Shown: positions 16,766-26,300, counted from the stretch's first letter. The stretch: DNA of 64,000 bases from Pseudomaricurvus alcaniphilus (GCF_011440395.1 NZ_JAAOIX010000001.1:744001-808000); one strand, 5' to 3'. The notes: generated by a model from the letters alone, not told the origin. Translations and numbers: made by a program.

Positions 16766-19150
16766 TCAGGGTTTGCCGGCAGCAACCTTCTCTTTCGACT
16801 CACCCGGCTCATCAAGATCATCCGGGTCATCCAGGGATTCCGGACCGAAATCATCCAGGGAGAACTCTTCCAGTCCCTGCTCCGGCGCCAGCTCATCCAG
16901 CAGGGCTTCATCTTCCGGTGGCTCTTCGAGGCCGGCCAACAGCTGGTCAAACTCATCGTCATCCTTACCCGCTTGCTGACTGTCTTCTTGTGTCTCATCC
17001 ATACTCTCATCAAGAGAGATGGGAATCTCCAGGTTTTCGATATCCGCCGAGGATAAATCCAACCCTTCTGTCATAGCGGGCGCCGCAGCCTTCTTTTCTG
17101 GCTCTTTGGTTTCAGAGGGCTCAATGGGCTCAATGGGCTCAATGGGTTCAATCGGTTCGATCGGTTCGATCGGCTCAACAGGCTCATCAACAGGTTCTAC
17201 CGGAGCGACCAGTTCCTCTGCAGCCACGGTCGCCATTTGCGGTTCCGGCTCGGGTTCCGGCTCTGGTTCAGGCTCTTCAGCTGCAGCCGCGACCGGAGGA
17301 TCTTCCTCCTCTTCAATGTCCGCCGCCATCGCCTGTTCCAGCTCGTCGATACTGTCGCCCTTACCCGAGCCTGCCACCATTCGATAAGCGACAAATGCCA
17401 ATATAACCAGCACTACATTGCCAACACCGAGCCCCAGATACAACAGCAGCGACGAATCATCGCTCGCCGGCTCGGCGACTGGTTCAGCTGCCGGTTCAGC
17501 GACGGCTTCAGGTGCTGCGGCAGTAACCGGCTCAACCTCGGCTACCGGTTCAGGTTCAGGCGCCGGCGGCTCGGCGGCCAGCAAATCTGCAAAGGGATCG
17601 CCGACTGCCGGGTAGCGAAACGCCTGCACCTCCGGGTCAAACTGGATATCATTACCCTCTTTATCCTGGCCACTGATACGGACTTTGACACTGTATACGC
17701 CCTCTTCCTCGGGCTCTATAAGCAATTGCCACTCATCCGTGGGGGTCAGCAGCAGGGGCTTGAGGCTGGTGCGACCATTCGGCGCCTTGATTCGCGCCAC
17801 CAGTTGTAACTTGCCGGGATCGATGCGGTCGCTGTGCGCGCGCACGTTGAGCAGGTATTGGGCGCTCTCTCCTTCGCCCTGGGCCTGCAGCTCTACCGCA
17901 AACGCCTTGCGCACCACCAGGTGGTGCTCAAATTGCCGCTGAAAGCTTTTGCCATCCACTTGCACGGACACTTGATAGCGACCTTCGCTGCCGAACATTT
18001 CCAAATCCGCTGTGTAAACACCATCAGCGGGGGGCTTGCCCTTGCTCAGCGACTGGGTCCAGTTATTGCTGGAGTCGGGGTGCTCAATAAAGCTGTCCAC
18101 ATCCAGCAATGACAGGAACTGCGGGTCGGTAATGGTGCCGTTTTCGTCTCGCAACAGCAGCGACAGCTCCCGTGTCTCCCCTAAAAACAGGTTACTGGGC
18201 AACGGCTTTACCCGCATACTGAGATTACTGACGATAGTGACCCGGCTGTCCGGCGCCACATCCGCCACCACCCGCCACTCACCGGTCTGTGGCCGCTGTA
18301 AGGTGACGAGATCGTAGGCGTCGGTGCGGTACCAGTTGAGGTCGGGATCGATTGTAGCCTGGCTGTACTCAACCCCATCCGGACTGATCAGGCGGGTCGG
18401 CTCGTCATTGCTGGCGCGAAAAATCAGGGCGGTAAATTCTTCGATGCTGTCGTCCACCGGGAATCTGTTGCCCGCCAGCGGTACCTGCTCCGCCGGTGCG
18501 GCCTGGTCAAACACCCGCAAAAACAATTTCATCAAGTGGTCGGCGCTGGCGGCTACTTCGGCGCTGCCACCGGTGCTAAGGGCCAGCTTTTCCAGCAGCG
18601 CGGTATCGGCATTGTCGGACAACGCGATGGTGTGAATGGTATAGCCCGCCCGCTTCAACTTCGGCAACACCTCATCCGCAATGCGTCGCCACTCGGCCTG
18701 GTTTTTGCCGGCGTCCTTGGCAATATCCACCATGCCGTCGGTAAGCAGGATAATACTGGTTTTATAATCCGGTTTGAGTCGCTCGGCATCGTAGGCCGCC
18801 TTTTCCAGGGCCGTGCCAATATTGGTGTACAACCCCAGGGAGTTGATCTGGGCAGCCCTGGCGCTGGCATCCTGGCGCCACTGCCCATCGACGTCGCGAT
18901 GGGGCACCAGCATGTTGACGTACTGGCCAAAGGTCCAAACCCCGGCCTTGCTGCCGTCGGGCAATAGTTGCACCAGCAGTTCAACCGCGGGCCGGCGCAG
19001 GTTGCCGGGATCGTTGAGCTTCATGCTGCCCGAGACATCGATGATCATGCGTACATCGGCAGGCAGCGGATCGGTGGATTGTTGGGCGCTGCCAGTGCAT
19101 GCCCAGGCCAGCCCCAGGCACAGGCTGAGGAAATACTTGCTAAACTTCAT
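16766..19150 (-). CDS. VWA-domain protein with signal peptide, single late TM helix and acidic tail
   Basis: About 794 residues. A signal peptide ends near residue 23 (GSAQQ). A von Willebrand A domain covers about 32-220, with the metal site DVSGS and the later LLTDGMVD. Then come Ig-like segments of a regulator or adhesin type, a Pro/Glu-rich linker, one membrane helix (SLLLYLGLGVGNVVLVILAF, about residue 560) and a very acidic cytoplasmic tail with a Glu-Pro-Ile repeat. The start at 19150 begins the signal peptide; the open frame upstream runs through repeat copy B and is not used. The function is unknown; domain order suggests an envelope protein that binds a partner through its periplasmic side. 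Confidence 0.82.
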   Translation of the reverse strand: MKFSKYFLSLCLGLAWACTGSAQQSTDPLPADVRMIIDVSGSMKLNDPGNLRRPAVELLVQLLPDGSKAGVWTFGQYVNMLVPHRDVDGQWRQDASARAAQINSLGLYTNIGTALEKAAYDAERLKPDYKTSIILLTDGMVDIAKDAGKNQAEWRRIADEVLPKLKRAGYTIHTIALSDNADTALLEKLALSTGGSAEVAASADHLMKLFLRVFDQAAPAEQVPLAGNRFPVDDSIEEFTALIFRASNDEPTRLISPDGVEYSQATIDPDLNWYRTDAYDLVTLQRPQTGEWRVVADVAPDSRVTIVSNLSMRVKPLPSNLFLGETRELSLLLRDENGTITDPQFLSLLDVDSFIEHPDSSNNWTQSLSKGKPPADGVYTADLEMFGSEGRYQVSVQVDGKSFQRQFEHHLVVRKAFAVELQAQGEGESAQYLLNVRAHSDRIDPGKLQLVARIKAPNGRTSLKPLLLTPTDEWQLLIEPEEEGVYSVKVRISGQDKEGNDIQFDPEVQAFRYPAVGDPFADLLAAEPPAPEPEPVAEVEPVTAAAPEAVAEPAAEPVAEPASDDSSLLLYLGLGVGNVVLVILAFVAYRMVAGSGKGDSIDELEQAMAADIEEEEDPPVAAAAEEPEPEPEPEPEPQMATVAAEELVAPVEPVDEPVEPIEPIEPIEPIEPIEPIEPSETKEPEKKAAAPAMTEGLDLSSADIENLEIPISLDESMDETQEDSQQAGKDDDEFDQLLAGLEEPPEDEALLDELAPEQGLEEFSLDDFGPESLDDPDDLDEPGESKEKVAAGKP
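17118..17189. repeat. 9-bp tandem repeat inside the VWA gene
   Basis: Eight in-frame units of a GGCTCAATG-type 9-mer encode the Glu-Pro-Ile repeat of the cytoplasmic tail. Three adjacent units are identical, so the array could change length by slippage without breaking the frame. Confidence 0.85.
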
Positions 19151-19178
19151 AGATGAGCCAAAGCGGATGTTATAAGCA

Positions 19179-19250
19179 CTAGTGTAGTGCCTCGTATCTG
19201 GCCCTTTAGCGACTTGCTGAATGTACACGATATACGAGGCACTACACTAG
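19179..19250. repeat. 72-bp palindromic element, copy B
   Basis: Perfect 19-bp terminal inverted repeats as in copy A. In opposite orientation it differs from copy A at one base (A for T near the inner edge of one arm). It lies between the VWA gene start and the end of the upstream small membrane-protein gene, so it may affect read-through between them. Confidence 0.88.
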
Positions 19251-19273
19251 TTATAGCAGCTGTCTGCAGGTTA

Positions 19274-19699
19274 TCAATTATTCCGTGCTCGAGAGGCGGT
19301 CACCAGTTCATCGTGATCCTCGCGCATTTGCTCTTGCCCGGCCTGTTTTTTACGCCCCCGCCACACGCTCCACTCCGCCAACCCGAACACCAGCATCACC
19401 GTCAGGGTGGTGCCGATAAGGGTCGGCCCAACCCGAAAAAAAGCCTCTCCGCCTTCAAAAACGGTCTCCATCGCCAGCATCAACAAGGCGGGCGCCAGCT
19501 GCGGGTAACCCTCACCAATGCTAAACGGGCATACCAGCAGGACCAGCATCATGACCAGGCACTGGTGGCGCAGGAACGGCCGTGAAATCCAGCGGGTGAT
19601 GCGCCACCCTACCAGCATTAGCCCCGCGGCACCGAGCAAATAGTAGATCCAGGCGAGAGTCAGGTTGTCTTCGATCATAGTACCTTCCAGAACGTTCAT
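19274..19699 (-). CDS. Small membrane protein of unknown function
   Basis: A 141-residue protein with about four hydrophobic segments (WIYYLLGAAGLMLVGWRI, CLVMMLVLLVCPF, LAPALLMLAME, LIGTTLTVMLVFGLAEW) and a charged C-terminus. I do not recognise the family. It begins 16 bp after ycgN on the same strand and is probably in that operon. A Met at 19678 is an alternative start. Confidence 0.7.
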   Translation of the reverse strand: MNVLEGTMIEDNLTLAWIYYLLGAAGLMLVGWRITRWISRPFLRHQCLVMMLVLLVCPFSIGEGYPQLAPALLMLAMETVFEGGEAFFRVGPTLIGTTLTVMLVFGLAEWSVWRGRKKQAGQEQMREDHDELVTASRARNN

Positions 19700-19715
19700 T
19701 TATCGGCGCCAGCCG

Positions 19716-20162
19716 CTATTCCACCCAGTGGACGATATACTCTTCCAGGTCGTCCACCGCCACCTCGCTTTCAGCATAAACCCTGCCCATCACCGAGATA
19801 CCAGCCTCGTGCACCGACTGGCGGCTGCCCGAAATCAGCGGGTGCCATGGGGGCAGCGGCTTTTGTTCGTAAACCAGGCGATAGGCACAGGTGCTCGGCA
19901 GCCAGTGCAGCGCCGCCAGGTCCAGCGGCCGCAGGTCAATACAATCGGGCACCAATTGCAGGCGCCGGGAGTAATTGCGGCAGCCACCCCGTTCGGTATC
20001 CAGCTGGGCACAGGCGACACAGGTATAAAACACTTCGCCGCTGTCCTCGTCCTCCAGTTTGTGCAGGCAACACTTGCCGCAACCGTCACAGAGGGACTCC
20101 CACTCCGCGTCGGTCATTGCGGTAAGACTTTTCTGCTCCCAGAAACGGGGGGACGAGCTCAT
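19716..20162 (-). CDS. ycgN: YcgN-family cysteine-cluster protein
   Basis: A 148-residue protein of the UPF0260 family. Cysteines occur as CDGCGKCC (residues 26-33) and C-x2-C with a later C in YTCVACAQLDTERGGCRNY, a likely metal or Fe-S site. It follows ycgL and rnd, an order seen in pseudomonads. Biochemical role unknown. Confidence 0.9.
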   Translation of the reverse strand: MSSSPRFWEQKSLTAMTDAEWESLCDGCGKCCLHKLEDEDSGEVFYTCVACAQLDTERGGCRNYSRRLQLVPDCIDLRPLDLAALHWLPSTCAYRLVYEQKPLPPWHPLISGSRQSVHEAGISVMGRVYAESEVAVDDLEEYIVHWVE

Positions 20163-20186
20163 AATCGCTGCTGCCTATGTAACAAT

Positions 20187-20275
20187 GGGAAAGGTCACAA
20201 TTGGAATGCTCACAAAGGGAAGGTCACAACGGGAAAGGTCGCAACCGCAAAGGTCACACACGGCAAGATCGCAAC
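20187..20275. repeat. Six degenerate 15-bp tandem repeats
   Basis: Units of about 15 bp built on GGGAAAGGTCACAA fill the gap between ycgL and ycgN. Three are near-identical and the rest are diverged. They sit directly upstream of ycgN. Confidence 0.75.
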
Positions 20276-20281
20276 CGGGCG

Positions 20282-20569
20282 TCATATATTAAATTTCGAA
20301 TTGCGCAAATGAATGTCCAGCATGGCCGTATCTTTCGGTGGCGGCAACTGCAGGTAGAAACCCTTTTCCTGCAGCTGGTCGATGACCTTGGCGGCCTCCA
20401 CGCGGGCCAGCTTTTTCCCCGGCTGCAGCAGCATCGTCATCACATGGCGGGGCTTGCCAAATTTTTCCTGCAGCTGCTCCGGCACGCGCGACAACCCCTC
20501 TTCCTTCTTCACATACAGATACATGTCGCTGTCACGGGTACTGCAGTAAATATCACAAATTATTTTCAT
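20282..20569 (-). CDS. ycgL: YcgL-domain protein
   Basis: A 95-residue protein that matches the small YcgL domain from its first residue (MKIICDIYCSTRDSDMYLYV, then a PGKKLARVEAAKVIDQLQEKGFYLQLP stretch). The family is common in gammaproteobacteria next to rnd and has no firmly known activity. It starts 23 bp after the rnd stop, so it is in the same operon. Confidence 0.92.
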   Translation of the reverse strand: MKIICDIYCSTRDSDMYLYVKKEEGLSRVPEQLQEKFGKPRHVMTMLLQPGKKLARVEAAKVIDQLQEKGFYLQLPPPKDTAMLDIHLRNSKFNI

Positions 20570-20592
20570 AGTTTAACCGTTCATATTATTAA

Positions 20593-21723
20593 CTAAGCAT
20601 TTAACATGGCCAGCAACTCATCACCCACAACCTGTTGGCGCCAACCAGTGAGGCTGCCATTGAACTGGTAATTGGCACCATTGGTCGCGGAGCGAACCAG
20701 CTCTTCGAGGTCTTTCTTGCGCACCAGTATCTCTGGCGCCACCTGCAAGCTCTCCGCTATTTCGCGCACACGCCCCCGCAACTGTTTAAACACCTGGCCT
20801 TCGGCCGGCGTTAACGGTGGCGGCAATAACGCTGGGCACTGCTCCTCGGGAAGCTCTGATGCCTGCGAGATCATCTCCAGCAACTCCTCGACCTGGGCCC
20901 GAATCACCCGCGGCGGAATGCCCTCGATGGCTTTTAACTGCGACTCCCGCGTGGGCAGCCTGGCGGCCATATCCCAGAGCGCACGCTCCTTGACCAGTCG
21001 ATTTCTCGGCACATTCCGCGCCCGCGCCTGCAGCTCCCGCCAGGCCACCAGGGTTTTCAGTACCGCCAGCTGTTGGCGGTTTAATTTCCAGGCCAGCTTC
21101 ACCTTCAAATACAGCTGCTCGGGATCGGTGCCCTGTTCCGCCTGCTCCACAACAGCGGCACAATCTTCCTGCACCCAGTGCAGCCGCTGCGCCGCCTTGA
21201 GCTGCTTTAAAATCAGTGCGTACACCACCAGCAAATAGGCTACATCGAGGGCGGCGTAGTGCAATTGCGGCTGGCTCAGGGGCCGCTGCAGCCAGTCCGA
21301 GCGGGTTTCGCTCTTGGGTATAGCTACCCCCAACAACCGCTCCACCAGCGGCGCGTAGCCCAGTGAAAACCCCTGCCCCACCATTGCCGCGGCGAGCTGG
21401 GTATCAAATAGCGGCTTTGGCACCACCTGCAGAAAGGTCTGGAAAACCTCCAGGTCTTCCGAGCAGGAGTGCATCACCTTGGTGACCCGAGGGTTGAGCA
21501 TCAGTGCCCGGAAGGCGCTGAAATCATCGATGGCCAACGGGTCCAGCAGGTAACAGCCCTGGCCATCCCCCACCTGGAACAGGGCCGCTTCCGGGTAAAA
21601 GGTGGTGCTGCGCATAAATTCGGTATCGATGGCAATCGCCGCCTGTTGCTGCCAGCGCTCGCACAAGCGATTGAGCTCGGCGGTCTCTTCGACCCAAATA
21701 GGCTCCACCGGAATCGCAGCCAT
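20593..21723 (-). CDS. rnd: Ribonuclease D
   Basis: A 376-residue 3'-5' exoribonuclease that trims tRNA and other stable RNA precursors. The DEDDy residues are visible: AIDTEFMR (Asp, Glu), the HSCSEDLEVFQ stretch (Asp) and YAALDVAYL (Tyr and Asp). HRDC-type domains follow in the second half. Its ATG overlaps the recR stop as TAATG, indicating coupled translation. Confidence 0.95.
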   Translation of the reverse strand: MAAIPVEPIWVEETAELNRLCERWQQQAAIAIDTEFMRSTTFYPEAALFQVGDGQGCYLLDPLAIDDFSAFRALMLNPRVTKVMHSCSEDLEVFQTFLQVVPKPLFDTQLAAAMVGQGFSLGYAPLVERLLGVAIPKSETRSDWLQRPLSQPQLHYAALDVAYLLVVYALILKQLKAAQRLHWVQEDCAAVVEQAEQGTDPEQLYLKVKLAWKLNRQQLAVLKTLVAWRELQARARNVPRNRLVKERALWDMAARLPTRESQLKAIEGIPPRVIRAQVEELLEMISQASELPEEQCPALLPPPLTPAEGQVFKQLRGRVREIAESLQVAPEILVRKKDLEELVRSATNGANYQFNGSLTGWRQQVVGDELLAMLNA

Positions 21724-22316
21724 TACAGCACCTGCCGCAGAGACAATGCGTGCGCCAGGGTGCCGCTGTCGATATATTCCAACTCCCCACCGAGGGGCAC
21801 CCCGTGGGCAATGCGGCTCACTTTTACCCCCTGGGCCTTGGCCTGGTCGGCGATATAGTGGGCCGTGGCTTCCCCCTCCACCGTGGGGTTGGTAGCCAGG
21901 ATCAACTCCTCCACCGCGCCGGTCTGGAGACGGCTCAACAGCACATCCAGGCCGATATCCGCCGGCCCTATGCCGTCGATCGGCGACAGGTGTCCCATCA
22001 GCACAAAATATTTACCCTGAAAGGTACCGGAGGACTCGATTGCCAGTACGTCCGCCGGTGTCTCCACCACACACAGAAGCGCATCATCGCGGCGGGGATT
22101 GCTGCAGGTACCGCATACCTCCTGCTCGGTGAGGGTGCGACAGCGCTGGCAGTGACCTACACCTTCCACCGCCTTGGCCAGGCTCGCAGCAAGCCGGGCG
22201 GCCCCCTCGCGGTCCCGCTCCAGCAGGTGCAGCGCCATTCTCTGGGCCGACTTGGGGCCCACTCCGGGCAGGCAGCGCAGAGCGCTCATCAATTCATCGA
22301 TCAGGGGGCTGAACAT
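21723..22316 (-). CDS. recR: Recombination mediator RecR
   Basis: A 197-residue protein of normal RecR length: an N-terminal helix-hairpin-helix ([20 protein letters not shown]), a four-Cys zinc finger ([18 protein letters not shown], about residues 57-74) and a Toprim domain ([14 protein letters not shown] onward). It acts with RecF/RecO in gap repair. It is in the conserved dnaX-ybaB-recR order. Confidence 0.96.
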   Translation of the reverse strand: MFSPLIDELMSALRCLPGVGPKSAQRMALHLLERDREGAARLAASLAKAVEGVGHCQRCRTLTEQEVCGTCSNPRRDDALLCVVETPADVLAIESSGTFQGKYFVLMGHLSPIDGIGPADIGLDVLLSRLQTGAVEELILATNPTVEGEATAHYIADQAKAQGVKVSRIAHGVPLGGELEYIDSGTLAHALSLRQVL

Positions 22317-22344
22317 AGGGGATTATTATTTCCGGGCTAAATCA

Positions 22345-22665
22345 TTAGAAGGGCATTTTGAAACCGGGCGGCATCTGCATGCCGGCGGTGAGGTTGCCCA
22401 TTTTATCGCGGGTATTGGCTTCCACCTTGCGCACCGCATCGTTGACCGCGGCGGCCAGCAAATCCTCCAGCACCTCCTTGTCTTCCTGCAACAGGCTCGG
22501 GTCGATATCCACCTTACGCACATCGTGACGGCCGGTCATGGTAACTTTTACCAGGCCGGCACCCGCCTGCCCCTGCACCTCGGCATTGGCCAGCTCTTCC
22601 TGCACCTTTTGCATATTGGCCTGCATTTCCTGGGCCTGCTTCATCAAATCTTCCAAACCTTTCAT
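22345..22665 (-). CDS. ybaB: YbaB/EbfC nucleoid-associated protein
   Basis: A 106-residue DNA-binding protein of the YbaB/EbfC family: an N-terminal Met/Gln-rich helix ([19 protein letters not shown]) and the conserved [20 protein letters not shown] stretch. A strong GAGAGG ribosome site precedes the ATG, 17 bp after dnaX. Confidence 0.95.
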   Translation of the reverse strand: MKGLEDLMKQAQEMQANMQKVQEELANAEVQGQAGAGLVKVTMTGRHDVRKVDIDPSLLQEDKEVLEDLLAAAVNDAVRKVEANTRDKMGNLTAGMQMPPGFKMPF

Positions 22666-22682
22666 ACTTACCTCTCGTGTGT

Positions 22683-24929
22683 TTAGCGGGCCTTTACCGA
22701 CTCTTCCAGTAGAGTCGCATCAAATTGCTGCAGCAGTTCTTGCACTATGGGGTCGCCGGTCAGGGCCTCTACAGCGGCCTCGTGACGCTCCTGCTTTTGG
22801 CGCACAAAACACGCCGCCGGGGTTTCAGTGGTAACTACCCCAATCTCTATCACCGCTTCTACGGCGACAGCAAAATACTGGCTCAACAGATCCGCCAGAC
22901 GCTGCTGGTGGCTCTGGTCAAACAGGGTGCTGTTGTTTTCATCCAGCACAAAATGAAAGCTCGTCCCTGCCACCGCGGTTAACTGGCAGTTGGAGACGGT
23001 GCTTTGCAGAACACCACCAACTCCCAATTGCTGATACAACTCAGTCCAGCGGGACGGCTCCATGGCTTCGATACTGAGCCGGGCGCTGGTATCCGCCGAC
23101 GGTTCTGGCTGCCCGCTGGCACTGCCAGTTTGCCCCTCTGTAACGGACTCCTGGCCAGAGGCCGGAGCAGGCTCCGCAGCTGGCGCGGGCTCCGCTTCTG
23201 GCACCGGTTTTGTTTCTGACGCGGGCTTTGCGCTCGGTGGGCGCACGTCCCGTCCGGAGCGCAGGCCCAAAGCGGCCATCTGCTGGGGGTCGAGACCGCT
23301 ACCGCGCCCTCCATTTTGCAGACTCGGATCCACCGGGTCCGCCGCTAGCGGGCCCAGGTCTGGCCGTATTTCGGTGCGCTGTTCTGCACCCGTCTCTGCC
23401 GGCACATGTTCCTGCCGACCGCTGCGCTGCTCATGTTGCCGCGCTTGGTCCACTTCTCGCGGGGTTTCAACCTCTTGTTGTGTTTCTACTTCTGGCCGGG
23501 CTTCAGCTTCTGGCCGGGCTTCAGCTTCCAACCGGGGCTGGGCCGCCCCCGTTTCGCTGTCAATTGGCGCCATTTTCGGCACTGCGGGAGCCGGCACTGC
23601 GGGAGCCTGCAGCGCGGCTGCAACCGGTTCAGACTTTTTTGCCGGGGGCACCTCCGCAGAGGCCGCCGGCGGCGCTGCCTGAGCCCCACCTTCAGCTGCC
23701 GGGCCAGCACTGCTGGGGGCACCTGCCGGGGCAGTCACAGTCGCTGCGGCAGCCGTGGCGGTCGGCTGTCCGGCTGCACCCGACTGCTCAACAGCGGGCC
23801 CGGAACTGGCTGCCGCCAGCGCTTTGGTCGGCACGCTGTGCACCCCCTGGGGCCGAAAAGCCAGCATTCGCAGCAGCACCATTTCAAACCCCGAACGGGG
23901 ATCCGGCGACATGGGCAGGTCGCGACGACCGAGTAGCGCGGTCTGGTAAAACAGCTGCACATCCTCGGCCGGCAACTGCTGGGCCAGTTGCAGCACTTGC
24001 TGCCGATCACCGCGGCTATTATCCACCGCCTCGGGCAGCGCCTGGGCGATGGCGATGCGGTGCAAGCAGGACAGCAGCTCGGCCAGCGCCGCGCTGTAGT
24101 CGGGCGAGTGTTGCGACAACTGCTCCACCGCGTGTAGGATCTGCTGGCCGTCGGCGCTGACCAGCGCCTCCAGCACCTGGTAAACCAGGTTCTGGTCGAT
24201 GGTGCCGAGCATTGCCCGCACATCGGTATCCGCCACTTTGCCGCCGCCAAAGGCAATGGCCTGGTCGGCCAGGCTCATGGCATCGCGCATACTGCCGTCG
24301 GCCGCCCGGCCGAGCTGCCACAGGGCCGCCTCCTCAAAGGGGACCATTTCCTGCTCCAGCACGTACTTCAGGTGACCGACAATACGCTCCGGATCCATGT
24401 TCTTGAGGTGAAACTGCAGGCAGCGCGACAATATGGTTACCGGCAGCTTTTGCGGATCGGTGGTCGCCAGCAGGAATTTGACATGCGGCGGCGGCTCTTC
24501 CAGCGTTTTCAGCAACGCGTTAAAGCTGTGCGACGAAAGCATGTGCACTTCGTCAATCAGGTACACCTTGTAGCGGCCCCGGGTCGGCGCGTATTGCACG
24601 TTTTCCAGCAGTTCGCGGGTGTCTTCCACCTTGGTGCGAGAGGCCGCATCCACTTCGATCAGATCGATAAAGCGACCATCGTTGATTTCGCTACAGGCGC
24701 TGCACTGGCCGCAGGGTTCCGAGCTGACCCCGGTTTCACAATTGAGACACTTGGCCAAAATGCGGGCGATAGTGGTCTTGCCCACACCGCGAGTACCGGT
24801 AAATAAATAGGCGTGGTGGAGGCGATCGTGATCGAGCGCGTTGACCAGCGCCTTGAGCACATGCTGTTGCCCCACCAGCTCGCGAAAACTGCGTGGGCGC
24901 CATTTACGAGCGAGAACCTGATAGCTCAT
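22683..24929 (-). CDS. dnaX: DNA polymerase III subunit tau (and gamma by frameshift)
   Basis: A 748-residue clamp-loader ATPase. Walker [10 protein letters not shown] (about residues 45-53), a zinc-binding Cys cluster ([16 protein letters not shown] and C), the DEVHML Walker B and sensor-1 [11 protein letters not shown] are all present. A long Pro/Ala/Glu-rich linker leads to the C-terminal tau domain that contacts DnaB and the polymerase. The start at 24929 begins with [12 protein letters not shown], the canonical DnaX N-terminus; the open frame upstream is not conserved-looking. A programmed -1 frameshift at codons 431-432 should yield a gamma form of 433 residues. Confidence 0.96.
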   Translation of the reverse strand: MSYQVLARKWRPRSFRELVGQQHVLKALVNALDHDRLHHAYLFTGTRGVGKTTIARILAKCLNCETGVSSEPCGQCSACSEINDGRFIDLIEVDAASRTKVEDTRELLENVQYAPTRGRYKVYLIDEVHMLSSHSFNALLKTLEEPPPHVKFLLATTDPQKLPVTILSRCLQFHLKNMDPERIVGHLKYVLEQEMVPFEEAALWQLGRAADGSMRDAMSLADQAIAFGGGKVADTDVRAMLGTIDQNLVYQVLEALVSADGQQILHAVEQLSQHSPDYSAALAELLSCLHRIAIAQALPEAVDNSRGDRQQVLQLAQQLPAEDVQLFYQTALLGRRDLPMSPDPRSGFEMVLLRMLAFRPQGVHSVPTKALAAASSGPAVEQSGAAGQPTATAAAATVTAPAGAPSSAGPAAEGGAQAAPPAASAEVPPAKKSEPVAAALQAPAVPAPAVPKMAPIDSETGAAQPRLEAEARPEAEARPEVETQQEVETPREVDQARQHEQRSGRQEHVPAETGAEQRTEIRPDLGPLAADPVDPSLQNGGRGSGLDPQQMAALGLRSGRDVRPPSAKPASETKPVPEAEPAPAAEPAPASGQESVTEGQTGSASGQPEPSADTSARLSIEAMEPSRWTELYQQLGVGGVLQSTVSNCQLTAVAGTSFHFVLDENNSTLFDQSHQQRLADLLSQYFAVAVEAVIEIGVVTTETPAACFVRQKQERHEAAVEALTGDPIVQELLQQFDATLLEESVKAR
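23608..23655 (-). promoter_or_regulatory. Programmed -1 ribosomal frameshift signal in dnaX
   Basis: Reading the minus strand: an internal Shine-Dalgarno-like GGAGG at 23655-23651, exactly 10 bases, the slippery heptamer A AAA AAG at 23640-23634 in the zero frame, and a 6-bp hairpin (TGCAGC with its complement) starting 11 bases later. In the -1 frame the next codons are GTC and TGA, so shifted ribosomes stop at once. The order and spacing mirror the known E. coli dnaX signal. Confidence 0.88.
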
Positions 24930-25096
24930 GGGTGTCCTTCTAGTGGTCTGGCCGGGCTGGAGTCGCGCGTCAATCGCGCCGTTGCCAAACAGGGCCAGTA
25001 CCGTGAAACGGAATCGGGGATTATAGCCACACACAGGGGCGCTGGCGAGTTGACTGTGGCGCAATGCCCTTTATGAGCACCAGCTCAGACGTGGAA

Positions 25097-26008
25097 TCAC
25101 TGCGACGCGATCACATACCGGCCCCGCCCCGCCTGCTTGGCGGCATAAAGGGCGGCGTCAGCCTGGGCCAACATATCCTGGCCGGTACTGGGGCGATCCA
25201 TCCGGGTGGTGGCGACCCCGATGCTGACCGTCAATACACCGCCCGGTGCTGCAGGATGGTCAATTTGCCGTTCCGCAACGCACTGCCTCAATTGCTCTGC
25301 CATGTGCGCAGCCCCGACGGCGTCGGTTTCCGGCAGCAGGGCGACAAACTCCTCTCCCCCGTAGCGGGCGACCAGATCCAGCGGCCGGTGCATGGTAGAT
25401 TTAATCAGCCCGGCCACCAGCCGCAGGCAATCGTCCCCGGCCAGGTGGCCAAGGCTGTCGTTATATTGCTTGAAATAGTCGATATCGACGATCAACAAGC
25501 TCAGGTTGACGCCGCTTCTCTGCGCCTGGCGCAGGTGCATATCATACTGCTCATCAAAGTAACGGCGGTTAAAGAGGCCGGTAAGGCCGTCCCGATAGGC
25601 TATTTGGCGGAGAAAGTCGGTTTGCAACTTGAGCGTGATATGGGCCTTGACCCGGTTCAGCAGCGTGGTTGCATTGACCGGCTTGAGCAAGAAATCCACC
25701 GCGCCGACACTCCAGCAGTCGTCCTCGCTGGCCATACTTTCCAGGCTGGTGATAAATATCACCGGGATGTGGCGCAAAATTTCGTCACTCTTCAGGTAGC
25801 GGCACACTTCCAGGCCACTCATATCGCCCATCACCACATCCAGCAGAATAAGATCCGGCTGCAGTGAATTGCAGGTCGCTAGCGCTTCCTCGCCGGAGCT
25901 GGCGGTATAGGTGCGATAGCGGGTGCCAATAATCGCCTTGATAATCTCGCGATTGGTCTTGATATCATCAACTATAAGAACCTTGGAGTCCTTAATCCGG
26001 GCTTCCAT
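25097..26008 (-). CDS. Response regulator with diguanylate cyclase (GGDEF) output
   Basis: A 303-residue protein: a receiver domain (about residues 8-125: VLIVDDIKTNRE with the acidic pair, phospho-acceptor Asp in LILLDVVMGDMSG, Lys in LLKPVN) joined to a GGDEF domain (about 140-300). The catalytic motif is GGEEF with an RxxD inhibitory site just before it (RPLDLVARYGGEEF), so it should make cyclic-di-GMP and be feedback inhibited. I start at the Met at 26008; the frame upstream has no domain. No sensor kinase is adjacent. Confidence 0.93.
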   Translation of the reverse strand: MEARIKDSKVLIVDDIKTNREIIKAIIGTRYRTYTASSGEEALATCNSLQPDLILLDVVMGDMSGLEVCRYLKSDEILRHIPVIFITSLESMASEDDCWSVGAVDFLLKPVNATTLLNRVKAHITLKLQTDFLRQIAYRDGLTGLFNRRYFDEQYDMHLRQAQRSGVNLSLLIVDIDYFKQYNDSLGHLAGDDCLRLVAGLIKSTMHRPLDLVARYGGEEFVALLPETDAVGAAHMAEQLRQCVAERQIDHPAAPGGVLTVSIGVATTRMDRPSTGQDMLAQADAALYAAKQAGRGRYVIASQ

Positions 26009-26184
26009 ACAAACACATCCTGAAAGGTAGCGGCAAACTGATAATTCTATCGTCAATTTTTCATTATAGGCAGAAACAGGATCGATAATAGGCAGCAATT
26101 GCTGCAGCAGTGCGCGCCTTGCTGGAAAAGCGCAGCCGTATGCTCTGCCCTGGGCAGCGCGTGCGCCTGAAGATAAAAACTGGA

Positions 26185-26300
26185 GGCGGCTCACACCAGC
26201 CACACCCCGGCACATGAACTCACTGTTACCGTTGCTCCCTTCCGGGCCTGGCGGGGTTCACAGTTCGTCATTGCGAGGGGACCAGCATGAGCCACCATTG
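26185..26300 (-). ncRNA. ffs: 4.5S signal recognition particle RNA
   Basis: The minus strand carries the highly conserved SRP helix-8 core (GTGAACCCCGCCAGGCCCGG, then AAGGGAGCAACGGTA), which binds Ffh. The two ends pair as GGTGGCTCA with TGAGCCGCC, giving a hairpin RNA of about 112-116 nt, the usual gammaproteobacterial size. A TTTTTAT stretch just past 26185 on this strand is a suitable terminator. The exact ends are estimated from the pairing. Confidence 0.93.

Noticed and set aside
14833-20275. Short tandem arrays as CRISPR
   Set aside because: Units are only 14-15 bp, contiguous without spacers, and no cas genes are near.
23629-23642. The A6G run in dnaX as a sequencing error or gene break
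   Set aside because: The zero frame continues through a normal tau domain, and the surrounding SD-like site, spacing and hairpin match a programmed frameshift.
23210-24160. Long plus-strand frames opposite the dnaX linker
   Set aside because: Low-complexity Pro/Ala/Arg translations that arise from the repetitive dnaX linker.
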